A DNA stretch of 37,906 nt, from contig CAJFTO010000025.1 of the NCBI GenBank assembly GCA_904419955.1, positions 1 through 37,906 of the forward strand, read 5' to 3'. The translations under genes and the position numbers were made by a program. Within the stretch, counting starts at the first letter, position 1. Each line of letters opens with the position of its first letter. The notes below the pieces were generated by a model. It made no database searches. It saw only the letters and a list, made by a program, of their open reading frames with translations, and was not told the DNA's origin. Of this stretch, positions 1-8,539 are shown one piece after another. The stretch comes from Candidatus Roslinia caecavium. Lineage in GTDB: Bacteria; Bacillota; Clostridia; Monoglobales; Monoglobaceae.

Positions 1-150
1 TCCCAATTCGGAGGCCGAGCGCTTATCGTGAGCGATAACCTTAGCCCCGCAATCTACCAAAAATTTGATAAGCGGAATGTTGCTCACTCCTACGCCTATG
101 ACCGCCGCGGTCTTTCCTTGTATATTTGATCTAAATTCGTCTACCGTCAT
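1..150 (-). CDS. murD: UDP-N-acetylmuramoylalanine--D-glutamate ligase MurD (N-terminal 50 codons)
   Basis: Only the first 50 codons are inside the window; the gene continues beyond position 1. The product would add D-glutamate to UDP-MurNAc-L-Ala in the cytoplasmic steps of peptidoglycan synthesis. The visible N-terminus contains a Rossmann-type nucleotide-binding start, [20 protein letters not shown], followed by a conserved HDKR stretch, a pattern I recognise from clostridial MurD. The start at 150 is supported by GGAGG at 156-160. A good promoter lies upstream (202-230). The ispH-rpsA gene ends before it with its own terminator, so murD is probably a separate transcript. Other Mur ligases are less likely because their N-termini differ, but only 50 residues can be judged. 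Confidence 0.8.
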   Translation of the reverse strand, partial: MTVDEFRSNIQGKTAAVIGVGVSNIPLIKFLVDCGAKVIAHDKRSASELG

Positions 151-201
151 ATTTTCCTCCCAAACGCCTCTTAGCTTTAGTATTCAATTATAATACCTAT
201 T

Positions 202-230
202 ATTGTACACTTAAATTACAAATTTTGCAA
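202..230 (-). promoter_or_regulatory. Sigma-A promoter of murD
   Basis: On the minus strand TTGCAA (225-230) and TACAAT (202-207) are separated by exactly 17 bases, about 50 bases upstream of the murD start. Predicted from sequence only. Confidence 0.6.
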
Positions 231-240
231 TACGTAAACC

Positions 241-266
241 AAAATAAAAGGACGAACATAGCGTCC
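241..266 (-). terminator. Rho-independent terminator after ispH-rpsA
   Basis: Read on the minus strand, a GGACG/CGTCC stem (250-254 with 262-266) with a 7-base loop is followed by a T-rich tract, TTTTATTTT (241-249). It lies about 40 bases past the ispH-rpsA stop. Confidence 0.65.
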
Positions 267-308
267 GTCCCTTATAAGTTCATAATAAATATATAACGGC
301 TGAACCGA

Positions 309-2696
309 TTATTCGGCGTCCTCGCTCTTTTCAGCGTCTTCAGCCGCGGCTTCCTCAGCCGTATCTTCAGCTTCTTCAGCTTTTTCTTCCGCCGCTTCTT
401 CAACGGTTTCTTCAACCTTATCGCCAAGATCGCTCGAATCAAGGATGTCGCCTAAAGTGAACGACGTCTCTTCTATATACGAATTGGGAACGTCGTCTTC
501 TTTATCTGCGCTTACGGCTTCGTCGCCCGCGTCGTCCGTCATCAGAGCCTTCATCGAAAGACCGATCTGCTTCGTCTCGTCGTTGATCTCGATTACCTTA
601 GCTTCAACCTCGTCGCCGATAGCCAGAACGTCGGATGGCTTGTTGATCCTCTTATTTGAGATCTGAGAAATATGGATAAGTCCGTCTACATATTCCGCAA
701 CTTCCGCGAACGCTCCAAACGGCAGGATCCTTACGATCTTGACCTTTATAACGTCGCCGACTTTTAAGTCCTTAGTCGCCTTTACCCACGGGCTGTCCTC
801 CTCTTTCTTATAGCCGAGAGAAACCTTGCCTTTTTCGCGGTCGAGGTCTTTGATATATACGTCGAGCATGTCGCCGACTTTTACGACCTCGGACGGATGC
901 TTGATCCTGTTCCAGGAAAGCTCGGATATGTGAACCAAACCGTCCACTCCGCCAAGATCGACAAACGCGCCGAACGGCGTTATGGATTTTACTATGCCGG
1001 TATACTTCTTGCCTACTTCGGCGTTTTCCCAGAACTCCGCCGCTTTAACTTCCTTAAGCTCTCTTACCAGAGATATTCTGTTCTTCTCTCTGTCGAGTTC
1101 TTTGATATATACGTCTATCTTATCGCCGACCTTCACAACCTCCGACGGGTGCGAGATCCTGAGCGGAGATAACTCCGATATGTGTATAAGACCGTCTACG
1201 CCGCCGAGATCTACAAACGCGCCGAATTTTGTGAGAGATTTAACAGTACCGGTGTACAGTTTGCCCTCTTCCGCATTCGCCCAGAATTCGTTAGCCGCTT
1301 TTTCAGCCTCTTCTTTGGCTACTTCCTTGATCGAGCCGACTACTCTCTGTCTGCCGCGTCTGTCGGTGTCTATTTTTATTATTCTAAAGTTCTGCTCAGT
1401 ATTAAGCAGCGTGCCGAGATCCGCGATATAGTGGAGCGCGCACTCCGACGCGGGAATAAACACTCTTACGCCTTTGGCTATAGTAACAACGCCGCCCTTG
1501 ACCAGTTCTACAACTCTGCCGGTCAATACTTCGCGATTATCAAAAGCTGTCTGGATCTCTTCCATACCCTTGACAGCGTCAATCTTCTTCTTAGATAATG
1601 TAACTACCCCGTCTCTGTCGCTAACGTGCACAACATAGACGTCGACTTCCTGACCGACCTTTACCAACTCGTTGATGTCGGCGTCGGGATCGTTGGTCAG
1701 CTCCGAAAACGGAATAACTCCGTCGTACTTATTGCCGATATCGACCTGAACTTCCGTCGGCGTAACGCCAATTACTACGCCTTTTACTACCTCACCCGAG
1801 TTCAGAGGCTTTAGCGTCTCTTCTAAAGCTTCTGCAAAATTCATTTCATTTTCCGCCATGGTTAAATAAACCTCCTTGATTACCTTATCCGGAGTAGACG
1901 CTCCGGCGGTAATACCCACTTTTAATTTTTTGTTTAATAAATTTGTATATTCATTTAATTTTTTACTGTTTTCTATGCAATACGTGTCCGGACAAAGCTC
2001 GCGGCAAACCTCGTACAGCTTACGAGTGTTCGAACTGTTCTCTCCGCCGACGACGAACATAAGGTCGACTCTGGCGGCGAGCTCCTTCGCGGATTTCTGC
2101 CTTTCACTGGTTGCACTACATATTGTATCAAAAAAATTCAGATTTGTAAAATGTTTTTTTAATATTTTTACGATTTTTTTTAATAAAATTTCTCTGATTG
2201 TTGTTTGAGCGACCACCGACACGGGTAAATTATTGTCTAATTTGCACAAATTTTCTGCTTCTTCTTCGGTTGCGACCGCGTACGTCTCTCCGCTGCTCCA
2301 GCCCTTTATGCCGATCACTTCCGGATGAGCTTTATCGCCGACGATAATAACCGTTCTGCCGCACTTTGATTCACGTTCCACGATATTATGGATCTTCTTT
2401 ACGTACGGACAGGTCGCGTCTATAATATCCGCATGTATCTCCTCAAGCTTCTTGTAATCCGACTTAGGTATCCCGTGCGCGCGAATGATCACGGACGAAC
2501 CGTCCGGTATATCCTCGATCGCGTCTATGCAGCCGACGCCTTTTTCGGCCAAATCGTCCGTCAAATCGCGATTATGTATCAACATTCCATACGTGACCGT
2601 GCTGTTTCCGGGATTCTCCGCATGTTTATACGCAATCTTGACCGCCCGGTCTACGCCGAAACAAAATCCGGATTTTTCTGCGATCTCTATCTGCAT
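309..2696 (-). CDS. ispH: Fused 4-hydroxy-3-methylbut-2-enyl diphosphate reductase (IspH) and ribosomal protein S1 (RpsA)
   Basis: 795 residues. Residues 1-279 are IspH, the iron-sulfur enzyme making IPP and DMAPP in the last step of the MEP isoprenoid pathway. The three cluster cysteines are visible at C12 (SGFCFGV), C96 (DATCPYV) and C193 (DTICSAT), with conserved histidines at H41, H74 and H124. From M280 the protein is an S1-type RNA-binding protein with five S1 (OB-fold) repeats. Repeats 3 and 4 are nearly identical, each with FGAFVDLGGVDGL. The last about 70 residues are a Glu/Ala-rich acidic tail. This fusion is known from Clostridia. It starts 2 bases after the plsC stop and is the last gene of that run, ended by the hairpin at 250-266. 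An AAGGAGG at 1871-1877 precedes the internal M280 codon, so the S1 part may also be made alone. Confidence 0.95.
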   Translation of the reverse strand: MQIEIAEKSGFCFGVDRAVKIAYKHAENPGNSTVTYGMLIHNRDLTDDLAEKGVGCIDAIEDIPDGSSVIIRAHGIPKSDYKKLEEIHADIIDATCPYVKKIHNIVERESKCGRTVIIVGDKAHPEVIGIKGWSSGETYAVATEEEAENLCKLDNNLPVSVVAQTTIREILLKKIVKILKKHFTNLNFFDTICSATSERQKSAKELAARVDLMFVVGGENSSNTRKLYEVCRELCPDTYCIENSKKLNEYTNLLNKKLKVGITAGASTPDKVIKEVYLTMAENEMNFAEALEETLKPLNSGEVVKGVVIGVTPTEVQVDIGNKYDGVIPFSELTNDPDADINELVKVGQEVDVYVVHVSDRDGVVTLSKKKIDAVKGMEEIQTAFDNREVLTGRVVELVKGGVVTIAKGVRVFIPASECALHYIADLGTLLNTEQNFRIIKIDTDRRGRQRVVGSIKEVAKEEAEKAANEFWANAEEGKLYTGTVKSLTKFGAFVDLGGVDGLIHISELSPLRISHPSEVVKVGDKIDVYIKELDREKNRISLVRELKEVKAAEFWENAEVGKKYTGIVKSITPFGAFVDLGGVDGLVHISELSWNRIKHPSEVVKVGDMLDVYIKDLDREKGKVSLGYKKEEDSPWVKATKDLKVGDVIKVKIVRILPFGAFAEVAEYVDGLIHISQISNKRINKPSDVLAIGDEVEAKVIEINDETKQIGLSMKALMTDDAGDEAVSADKEDDVPNSYIEETSFTLGDILDSSDLGDKVEETVEEAAEEKAEEAEDTAEEAAAEDAEKSEDAE
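1857..1877 (-). promoter_or_regulatory. Internal ribosome binding site and start for the S1 part of the fusion
   Basis: On the minus strand a perfect AAGGAGG (1871-1877) lies 11 bases upstream of an in-frame ATG (1857-1859). This codon is residue 280, exactly where IspH ends and the S1 protein begins (MAENEMNFAEAL). Independent translation of S1 is an inference. Confidence 0.55.
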
Positions 2697-2698
2697 TG

Positions 2699-3328
2699 CT
2701 ATTCTCCTGACGTTAATTTCTTATTATATTCTTCATATGTCGGCATGTTCGCCAGCCTGCCTATCTCCGGCATAAGTATCTCGTCCGTTATCCTCTTAAG
2801 CTCGTTTGAGTCGGGTCTGGTCCCGAAATAAGCGCTCAGATCTATCGGCTTGCCGATCCTCGTCCTTATACGGCCGAAAAGCCTGTATTTTCCATCTATG
2901 CCGACCGGCAGGATATTTACCCCCGCCTTGATAGCTATCAAAGCCGCGCCCGTTTTCCCCTTTCTGAGGTGTTCGTCGTGCGAACGTCCGCCCTCGGGGA
3001 AGATCGCGACGCGCTTTCCCTGTTTAATCAAACTGAGCGCGGTCTTAAGCGCGGCTATATCATGCTTGCCCCGCTTTATCGGAAACGCGCCCAGCGTGGT
3101 TATAAGCTTAGCGAACAGCTTGTTTTTAAACAGCTCTTCTTTCGCCATATAGCATATCTTAAACGGCAAACAAACGCCTAAAAAAGGCGGATCAAGATTG
3201 CTTCTGTGGTTACAGCAGACTATAAAATTTTCATCCTTTGGAATGTTTTCAAGCCCTTCGACTTTATATCTGAAAATACAACGGCACAGCCCCGTAAGGA
3301 CAACGTCGCCAAACTCATACAGTCCCAT
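2699..3328 (-). CDS. plsC: 1-acyl-sn-glycerol-3-phosphate acyltransferase (PlsC family)
   Basis: 209 residues. It would transfer an acyl chain to lysophosphatidic acid to form phosphatidic acid at the inner face of the cytoplasmic membrane. The family motifs are clear: catalytic H41xxxxD46 (NHRSNLD) and the substrate-binding FPEGGRS at about 110-116, with AFPIKRG near 81-87 as block II. Length fits the family. It sits between cmk (stop 35 bases upstream) and ispH-rpsA (start 2 bases downstream). The cmk-plsC-ispH-rpsA order is common in Clostridia, which strengthens all four calls. The start at 3328 is preceded only by a weak GGAAAGG. Confidence 0.92.
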   Translation of the reverse strand: MGLYEFGDVVLTGLCRCIFRYKVEGLENIPKDENFIVCCNHRSNLDPPFLGVCLPFKICYMAKEELFKNKLFAKLITTLGAFPIKRGKHDIAALKTALSLIKQGKRVAIFPEGGRSHDEHLRKGKTGAALIAIKAGVNILPVGIDGKYRLFGRIRTRIGKPIDLSAYFGTRPDSNELKRITDEILMPEIGRLANMPTYEEYNKKLTSGE

Positions 3329-3363
3329 CTATTTTCACAGCCTTTCCGTCCGTTAAATATCTT

Positions 3364-4017
3364 TTATATATCGCAAAGCTCGATTATTTTCTCGATCGTC
3401 CGCTCTATATCCATATCCGTAGTATCGACCAATATACTGTCCTCGGCCATAACGAGCGGAGACGCCTTGCGGGTAGAGTCGTTTTTGTCTCTTTGTTCCA
3501 TATCCGCCTTTACCTCGCTGAACTCAGCCTTTATTCCTTTCTGAACAAGCTCGTCGTATCTGCGCCTTGCTCTGACGTCCGCCGACGCCGTCAAGAATAT
3601 CTTTACATCGGCGTTCGGTAACACGAACGAGCCTATGTCTCTGCCGTCCATCACCGCGTCGTTATTCCTCGCCAGCTCCCTCTGCAGGTCGAGCAGTTTT
3701 TCCCTGACCGCCGGCAAAGCCGACACAGCCGACGCGGCCGCGGAAACCTCGGGCGTGCGGATTCGATCCGATACGTCCTCGCCGTTTAGCAGCAGGCGCT
3801 GTTCTCCGTCTTTGTATTTTATACTCACGGCTATATCGTCTAAAATATCCCCGACCTCTTTAGCGGACTTGGGATCCGCGCCGTGCTCGAGCGCGTAAAG
3901 ACCTATCCCTCTGTACATCGCTCCGGTATCTACGTATATGTATCCCAGCCTTTTGGCCACCGCCTTTGCGATCGTGCTCTTGCCCGCTCCTGCCGGACCG
4001 TCGATTGCTATATTCAT
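3364..4017 (-). CDS. cmk: Cytidylate kinase
   Basis: 217 residues. It phosphorylates CMP and dCMP with ATP to feed nucleotide and phospholipid precursor pools. The P-loop GPAGAGKST is at residues 6-14. MDGRDIGSFVLPNADVKIFLTAS carries the CMP-binding Asp/Arg region, and RARRRY followed by a RDKNDSTR-type lid segment matches bacterial Cmk. The length is normal. It lies in the minus-strand run between the CobK-fold gene and plsC. No strong ribosome binding site is visible at 4017, which may mean coupling to upstream translation or a weak site. Confidence 0.95.
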   Translation of the reverse strand: MNIAIDGPAGAGKSTIAKAVAKRLGYIYVDTGAMYRGIGLYALEHGADPKSAKEVGDILDDIAVSIKYKDGEQRLLLNGEDVSDRIRTPEVSAAASAVSALPAVREKLLDLQRELARNNDAVMDGRDIGSFVLPNADVKIFLTASADVRARRRYDELVQKGIKAEFSEVKADMEQRDKNDSTRKASPLVMAEDSILVDTTDMDIERTIEKIIELCDI

Positions 4018-4072
4018 AATTTATATTCGCCTTTCCGTCCGCGGCGTAAGCTCTGTGCGCGGACATATCCTC

Positions 4073-4873
4073 TTATTTGTTCCTGTTTTTTACGCGCTTT
4101 CCGCCTTCCCGGAAACTGTTGTCGACGCTCCACAATAACACCTTACCGCATACCGCGTCGTATGTATCGGCGGAATCAACGTAATCGACCCCGGTATTCT
4201 GCGTGGCGATCACGCGTATATTCTTCTTATCCGCCGCTTCCGCCTTGTCGGAAATGGAATACGATCCGTCTACTACGATAAGACCTATATTATACTTATC
4301 AACCGTATTCAGAACGTTTTCAGCTCCCTCGACTATCTCGGTCTCTATCACGTTTCTAAGCGGCAAACCGTATTCCATCGCGATCGAAATGTCAAAATCC
4401 ACGCCCTTAGGGATCACGGTGTAAAGCCGCTCTTTATCCTCCGTAAGCTCGGCTATCGCGTTTACAGTGCATGCCGAAGCGTAGAATAAGACGTTACCTA
4501 TCGTCTGGTTGATAATATCCGCGATATCCTTATACGAGTTTATAGTCAGTACGTTCGGATAATCCTCGTTGGAAAACGAGCGTTTTAAATATTTCAAATA
4601 CGGTATGCCCATCTTCTGAGCCGCTCTCATAACTATCTCCGACTCCTCGCCGCCGGGCGCCGACATGGCGTCTACTATGCCGTAAATCTTATTCGACCTT
4701 ATTATCTCGCACAAGCTGTTATAGTCTATTCTCCCGACTACCGTGCTGCCTCTGCCGTATTTTCCGGCGTCGGCGAAAGTTGAAAAATGCGTCATACATT
4801 TTATCCCGCCCGCCGTTATTCTCTTTGAAAGCTCTACTACATCCGAACTGCCGGACGATAAAATCAAAATCAT
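4073..4873 (-). CDS. CobK/CbiJ-fold (precorrin-6A reductase-like) protein, role unknown
   Basis: 266 residues. The N-terminal half reads like a CobK/CbiJ reductase: an MILILSSGSS nucleotide-binding start, then VVGRIDYNSLCEII and IYGIVDAMSAPGG. The last sits where the VDATHPFA motif is found in true precorrin-6A reductases. The C-terminal half has a second alpha/beta domain with IGLIVVDGSYSISDKAEAA where the family has a KNSGG motif. Both signature motifs are altered and no cobalamin genes are in view, so a different substrate is likely. The start has AGGAGG about 11 bases upstream (4885-4889). It is the first gene of the run with cmk, plsC and ispH-rpsA. The fold assignment is moderate; the function is not known. 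Confidence 0.55.
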   Translation of the reverse strand: MILILSSGSSDVVELSKRITAGGIKCMTHFSTFADAGKYGRGSTVVGRIDYNSLCEIIRSNKIYGIVDAMSAPGGEESEIVMRAAQKMGIPYLKYLKRSFSNEDYPNVLTINSYKDIADIINQTIGNVLFYASACTVNAIAELTEDKERLYTVIPKGVDFDISIAMEYGLPLRNVIETEIVEGAENVLNTVDKYNIGLIVVDGSYSISDKAEAADKKNIRVIATQNTGVDYVDSADTYDAVCGKVLLWSVDNSFREGGKRVKNRNK

Positions 4874-4927
4874 ACCGTCTAACGCCTCCTACCGATCGAT
4901 TTCGTAAATCTAAACGATAAATCCCGC

Positions 4928-5449
4928 CTATTCCTCCGGCTTTTCTTCACCGGGCTCGTCTTCATGTTCCTCCGGTACTCTAAACGTCGAAGTATAGTAT
5001 TCCACGTCCGCGTTAGATTCGTCAGAGTCCGCCGTATGCTCCGGCTCCGAAACCGAATACTCGCCGCCGTCTACTTCGCCGTCTACGTCCTTAGCCAGAG
5101 CCGCGCCGCAAAACGGGCAGTATGAAACGTCGCTCTTTATGCTCTTGCCGCATTTCGGACATCTTATTGAAAATTTTAAGCTGTCCATTCTCTGCTGCAT
5201 CTCGTCCAGCTTCTTTTTCAGTTCCTGTATCTCCTCGCACTTATCGCTTATGGGAAGATCGGTCGTGTTGCCGGATATATAGCAGTTATAAGCGCACTGA
5301 CCTATTTCCGTATATAATTTCTTAATCTCGTTGTTTATGTCGTAAACCGAATATTTGATCTTAGAATACTCCACCGCGTCGGCGGATTTGCGCGCGACTT
5401 TCTGAGCCGCGTCTCCGACCGCGCCGAATACGTTATTTAAAAAATCCAT
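4928..5449 (-). CDS. Coiled-coil zinc-ribbon protein
   Basis: 173 residues from the ATG at 5449. That start follows AAAGGAGG by 7 bases, so the longer frame beginning at 5500 is not the likely product. The N-terminus (MDFLNNVFGAVGDAAQKVARKSADAVEYSKIKY) is amphipathic. A helical, probably coiled-coil segment follows (about residues 35-90, ELKKKLDEMQQRM). Next comes a zinc ribbon with two CxxC knuckles, CPKCGKSI and CPFCGAAL. The C-terminal tail is acidic and Glu/Asp-rich. This architecture is frequent in uncharacterised Firmicute proteins; zinc binding follows from the four cysteines, but no function can be assigned. It is transcribed alone or with the downstream CobK-fold gene, whose start is about 55 bases after this stop. 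Confidence 0.75.
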   Translation of the reverse strand: MDFLNNVFGAVGDAAQKVARKSADAVEYSKIKYSVYDINNEIKKLYTEIGQCAYNCYISGNTTDLPISDKCEEIQELKKKLDEMQQRMDSLKFSIRCPKCGKSIKSDVSYCPFCGAALAKDVDGEVDGGEYSVSEPEHTADSDESNADVEYYTSTFRVPEEHEDEPGEEKPEE

Positions 5450-5593
5450 TAAAAATCCTCCTTTACTTATTATTACTACTATATAGATCATGGCGATCAA
5501 AATACCAATTAATTATATCTTAGCCGTTTTTTCTATATATAATCGCGCGGCGCTAAAATAAATATAAAAACATTATCGCGCCGCTAAATCAAC

Positions 5594-5631
5594 AAAGCGT
5601 ATATCGATCCGCTATCGATATAAAACGCTTT
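5594..5631 (-). terminator. Probable terminator after ychF
   Basis: A long inverted repeat with arms reading AAAGCGTATATCGAT and ATCGATAT..ACGCTTT surrounds a 5-base loop just downstream of the ychF stop. The T-tract on the minus strand is short and interrupted. A second GC-rich dyad with a large loop lies at about 5527-5570. Confidence 0.45.
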
Positions 5632-5640
5632 CGCATCCCG

Positions 5641-6735
5641 CTACACGTTAAATCTAAACAATATTATATCCCCGTCTTTTACGACGTAATCCTTGCCCTC
5701 GGATCTTACCAGACCCTTTTCCTTCGCCGCGTTCATACTTCCGCAATTCATCAGATCGTCGAACGATACGACCTCTGCTCTTATGAAGCCCCTTTCAAAG
5801 TCGGTATGGATCTTTCCGGCCGCCTGCGGAGCTTTCGTTCCTTTGGTTATCGTCCACGCTCTTACCTCCGGCTTGCCCGCCGTCAGGTAACTTATATACC
5901 CGAGCAGCGAATAGCTCGCCTTTATCAGTTTATCGAGCCCCGACTCGGACGCGCCCAGCTCCTCTAAAAACATCTGCTTCTCGTCCTTGTCAAGAGCCGC
6001 TATCTCTTCCTCTATCTTAGCCGATATAACTATCACTTCCGCCTTGTCCTGCTTAGCGAACTCGCGTATCTTCTTTAGATACTCGTTATCGGCCTCGCTC
6101 GAATAATCCTCCTCGGCGACGTTCGCCGCGTAGATTACCGGCTTGAGCGTGAGCAGAGACACCTCTTTGAGCATACCGAGCTCGTCGTCGGTCATCTCCA
6201 TAGAACGCGCGGTCTTGCCGTCCTCCAAATGCTTTTTAAGTCTTTCCAAGAACTCCATATCGGCAAGATATTTCTTCTCGCCGCCGCGCACCGATTTCGC
6301 GACCTTATCTATCCTTCTGTCGAGGATCTCTATATCCGACAGGATCAGTTCGAGGTTTATCGTATCTATATCCCTTATGGGATCGACGCTCCCCTCGACG
6401 TGTACTACGTTTTCATCGTCGAACGCTCGCACTACGTGGACTATCGCGTCCACCTCTCTTATGTTCGACAAGAATTTGTTTCCAAGCCCCTCGCCCTTGC
6501 TGGCGCCTTTCACAAGCCCCGCGATATCGACAAATTCTATCACCGCGTGGGTTATTTTATCCGGCTCGTACATCTCGGCGAGTTTATCTATGCGTTCGTC
6601 CGGGACCAAAACCGTTCCGACGTTCGGCTCAATAGTGCAAAACGGGTAGTTTGCCGATTCCGCTCCGGCCTGCGTTATAGCGTTGAATAACGTGCTCTTT
6701 CCCACGTTTGGAAGTCCTACTATTCCTAATTTCAT
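5641..6735 (-). CDS. ychF: Redox-regulated ATPase YchF (Obg-like, OLA1 family)
   Basis: 364 residues, the normal family length. The G1 loop GLPNVGKST is near residues 6-14, with NYPFCTIEPNVG (switch I) and DIAGLVKGASKGEGLGNKFL (switch II) following. The usual NKxD specificity motif is replaced by NVAEED, as expected for the ATP-preferring YchF branch. A coiled-coil insert (about 130-200) and a C-terminal TGS domain ending VKDGDIILFRFNV complete the family architecture. YchF binds ribosomes and is linked to stress responses in other bacteria. A GAGG about 9 bases upstream supports the start. It is followed by a hairpin at 5594-5631 and is about 90 bases downstream of glmM, so it may share the glmM transcript. 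Confidence 0.96.
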   Translation of the reverse strand: MKLGIVGLPNVGKSTLFNAITQAGAESANYPFCTIEPNVGTVLVPDERIDKLAEMYEPDKITHAVIEFVDIAGLVKGASKGEGLGNKFLSNIREVDAIVHVVRAFDDENVVHVEGSVDPIRDIDTINLELILSDIEILDRRIDKVAKSVRGGEKKYLADMEFLERLKKHLEDGKTARSMEMTDDELGMLKEVSLLTLKPVIYAANVAEEDYSSEADNEYLKKIREFAKQDKAEVIVISAKIEEEIAALDKDEKQMFLEELGASESGLDKLIKASYSLLGYISYLTAGKPEVRAWTITKGTKAPQAAGKIHTDFERGFIRAEVVSFDDLMNCGSMNAAKEKGLVRSEGKDYVVKDGDIILFRFNV

Positions 6736-6828
6736 CAGTTAATTCCTCATTTCCTATTCTTGCTTTCGTCTTTTGAGAATAAACGCTTGGTCATGTTGAT
6801 ACAATATCCCCAAGCCTGCTCAAGACTC

Positions 6829-8184
6829 TCAGTTCAGCTTTTCTTCCATCAGTTTTGCGAGTTTTTCCGCTTTTTCAAGTATCAGCTTCTCGTCCTTGCC
6901 CTCGATCATGACCCTTACCAAAGGCTCTGTGCCCGACGGACGTATCAACACCCTGCCGTCGTTTTTAAACTCGTTCTCTATAACCTTGATCGCCTCTTTT
7001 ATCTCGGGCACGGCCATATAGTTCTCTTCGTTTTTCATCTCGTTTTTGACCTTTGCGTTAACGAGCACCTGCGGGTATACCTGCATGACCGAAGCGAGCT
7101 CCGACAGCTTTTTTCCGGAATGTCCGATCACCGAAACCAGTCTTATCCCGGTGACGAGTCCGTCTCCGGTCGTGTTGTAGTCCAAAAGGATCACGTGACC
7201 CGACTGCTCGCCGCCGATCTTATGTCCGCATTTTAGCATCTCCTCTAAAACGTATCGGTCGCCGACCTTTGTTCTCTTGATATTAAGTCCACGCTCCTTA
7301 GCCATTATGAAAAAGCCAAGATTGCTCATGACCGTCGCGACTACGGTATTGTCCTCAAGCTCGCCGCGGCTCTTCATGTCGAGCGCGATCGCGGCCATGA
7401 TCTTATCTCCGTCGACAAAGTCGCCGTTTTCGTCTACGGCCAAAACTCTATCCGCGTCGCCGTCGAACGCGAGACCTAAATCGACGTCCGAATTCTTCAC
7501 AAATTCTATAAGGCTCTCCATATGCGTAGAACCGCATTTATCGTTTATGTTGATCCCGTTGGGCTTATCGTTTAGCACATATACCTTAGCGCCCAGGTCC
7601 TCGAACGCTCTCCGAGCGGTTACCGAAGACGCGCCGTTAGCGCAGTCGAGCGCGATCTTAAGCCCTGAGAAATCCGCGTCGGTCGTGCTTTCCGCAAATT
7701 TTATATACTTATCGACCAAGTCCGCGTTATGCGAAACTCTGCCTATATTCTCGTGCGTGGGACGCTCTATCTTCTCCGCCTTATCCAGTATTATACCCTC
7801 GATACGCTCTTCGATATCGTCGCTGAGCTTATAGCCCTCGCTGCTGAAAAACTTAATCCCGTTATGCTCGAACGAATTATGAGACGCGGAGATCATAACT
7901 CCCGCGTCGAATCCCTCGGACACTACCAAATGCGCGATCGCCGGAGTGGGTATAACTCCCGCGATGACCGCCTCGGCGCCGACGCTGCATATGCCGGCGA
8001 CAAGCGCCGCCTCCAAAATATCTCCCGATATCCTGGTGTCTCTGCCGACCAATATCCTCGGTCTGTCGCCTCCGGTCTCGGTCAAAACGTACGCCCCGGC
8101 CTGACCTATCTCAAACGCCAGCTCGGGCGTAAGCTCCTTATTTGCAATTCCGCGCACTCCGTCCGTGCCAAACAATCTGCCCAT
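6829..8184 (-). CDS. glmM: Phosphoglucosamine mutase
   Basis: 451 residues. It converts glucosamine-6-phosphate to glucosamine-1-phosphate, supplying UDP-GlcNAc for the cell wall. The N-terminus GRLFGTDGVRGIAN is diagnostic. The phosphorylated active-site serine is S101 in MISASHNSFEHNGIKFF. The metal-binding FDGDADR loop, the sugar-binding GGEQSGH and the phosphate-binding RPSGTEPLVRVM are all present. GGAGG (8192-8196) lies 7 bases upstream of the ATG. A near-consensus promoter at 8423-8451 would give a leader of about 230 nt. No glmS-type ribozyme core was recognised there. Confidence 0.96.
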   Translation of the reverse strand: MGRLFGTDGVRGIANKELTPELAFEIGQAGAYVLTETGGDRPRILVGRDTRISGDILEAALVAGICSVGAEAVIAGVIPTPAIAHLVVSEGFDAGVMISASHNSFEHNGIKFFSSEGYKLSDDIEERIEGIILDKAEKIERPTHENIGRVSHNADLVDKYIKFAESTTDADFSGLKIALDCANGASSVTARRAFEDLGAKVYVLNDKPNGININDKCGSTHMESLIEFVKNSDVDLGLAFDGDADRVLAVDENGDFVDGDKIMAAIALDMKSRGELEDNTVVATVMSNLGFFIMAKERGLNIKRTKVGDRYVLEEMLKCGHKIGGEQSGHVILLDYNTTGDGLVTGIRLVSVIGHSGKKLSELASVMQVYPQVLVNAKVKNEMKNEENYMAVPEIKEAIKVIENEFKNDGRVLIRPSGTEPLVRVMIEGKDEKLILEKAEKLAKLMEEKLN

Positions 8185-8416
8185 TACTTATCCTCCAACA
8201 TTATTTCTATTTAATTATTCGTTAAACGGCGTCCGGTAAACATATCTTTTTAATTTTTTGTTATATGTAGAATCCGCCTCGTTATTATTCTATTCTTTAA
8301 ATATATTTTACTGCTATAAAATATCCGCAAATCCCAAATATCTTCCCAAATATCTTAAGGAAACAAAGCAGCGTATCTCCTCAAAATACGCGCATAATTT
8401 TCCAATTTGCAATATT
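8185..8416 (-). promoter_or_regulatory. Long 5' leader of glmM, no gene
   Basis: This stretch between the predicted glmM promoter and its start is AT-rich and holds no convincing ORF. The transcript would begin with a small hairpin (GCGTAT..ATACGC). A little further on is a 12-base direct repeat, AAGATATTTGGG twice in tandem (about 8330-8355). No known riboswitch pattern was recognised. Confidence 0.35.
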
Positions 8417-8422
8417 ATATTA

Positions 8423-8451
8423 ATTATATGTCAAGCGCTGTATTTTGTCAA
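8423..8451 (-). promoter_or_regulatory. Sigma-A promoter of glmM
   Basis: On the minus strand a perfect TTGACA (8446-8451) and a perfect TATAAT (8423-8428) are 17 bases apart. Confidence 0.75.
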
Positions 8452-8539
8452 ATGGTAATTTGAAGGGCGAGCGCTAAAACGCCCTTTGGCTCTATCTGCA
8501 ATTATTATAAAAAAATATTAAAAAATTTTTAAAAAAGTA

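Noticed and set aside
8185-8416. glmS-type ribozyme or known riboswitch in the glmM leader
   Set aside because: No conserved ribozyme core or known aptamer pattern could be recognised by eye.
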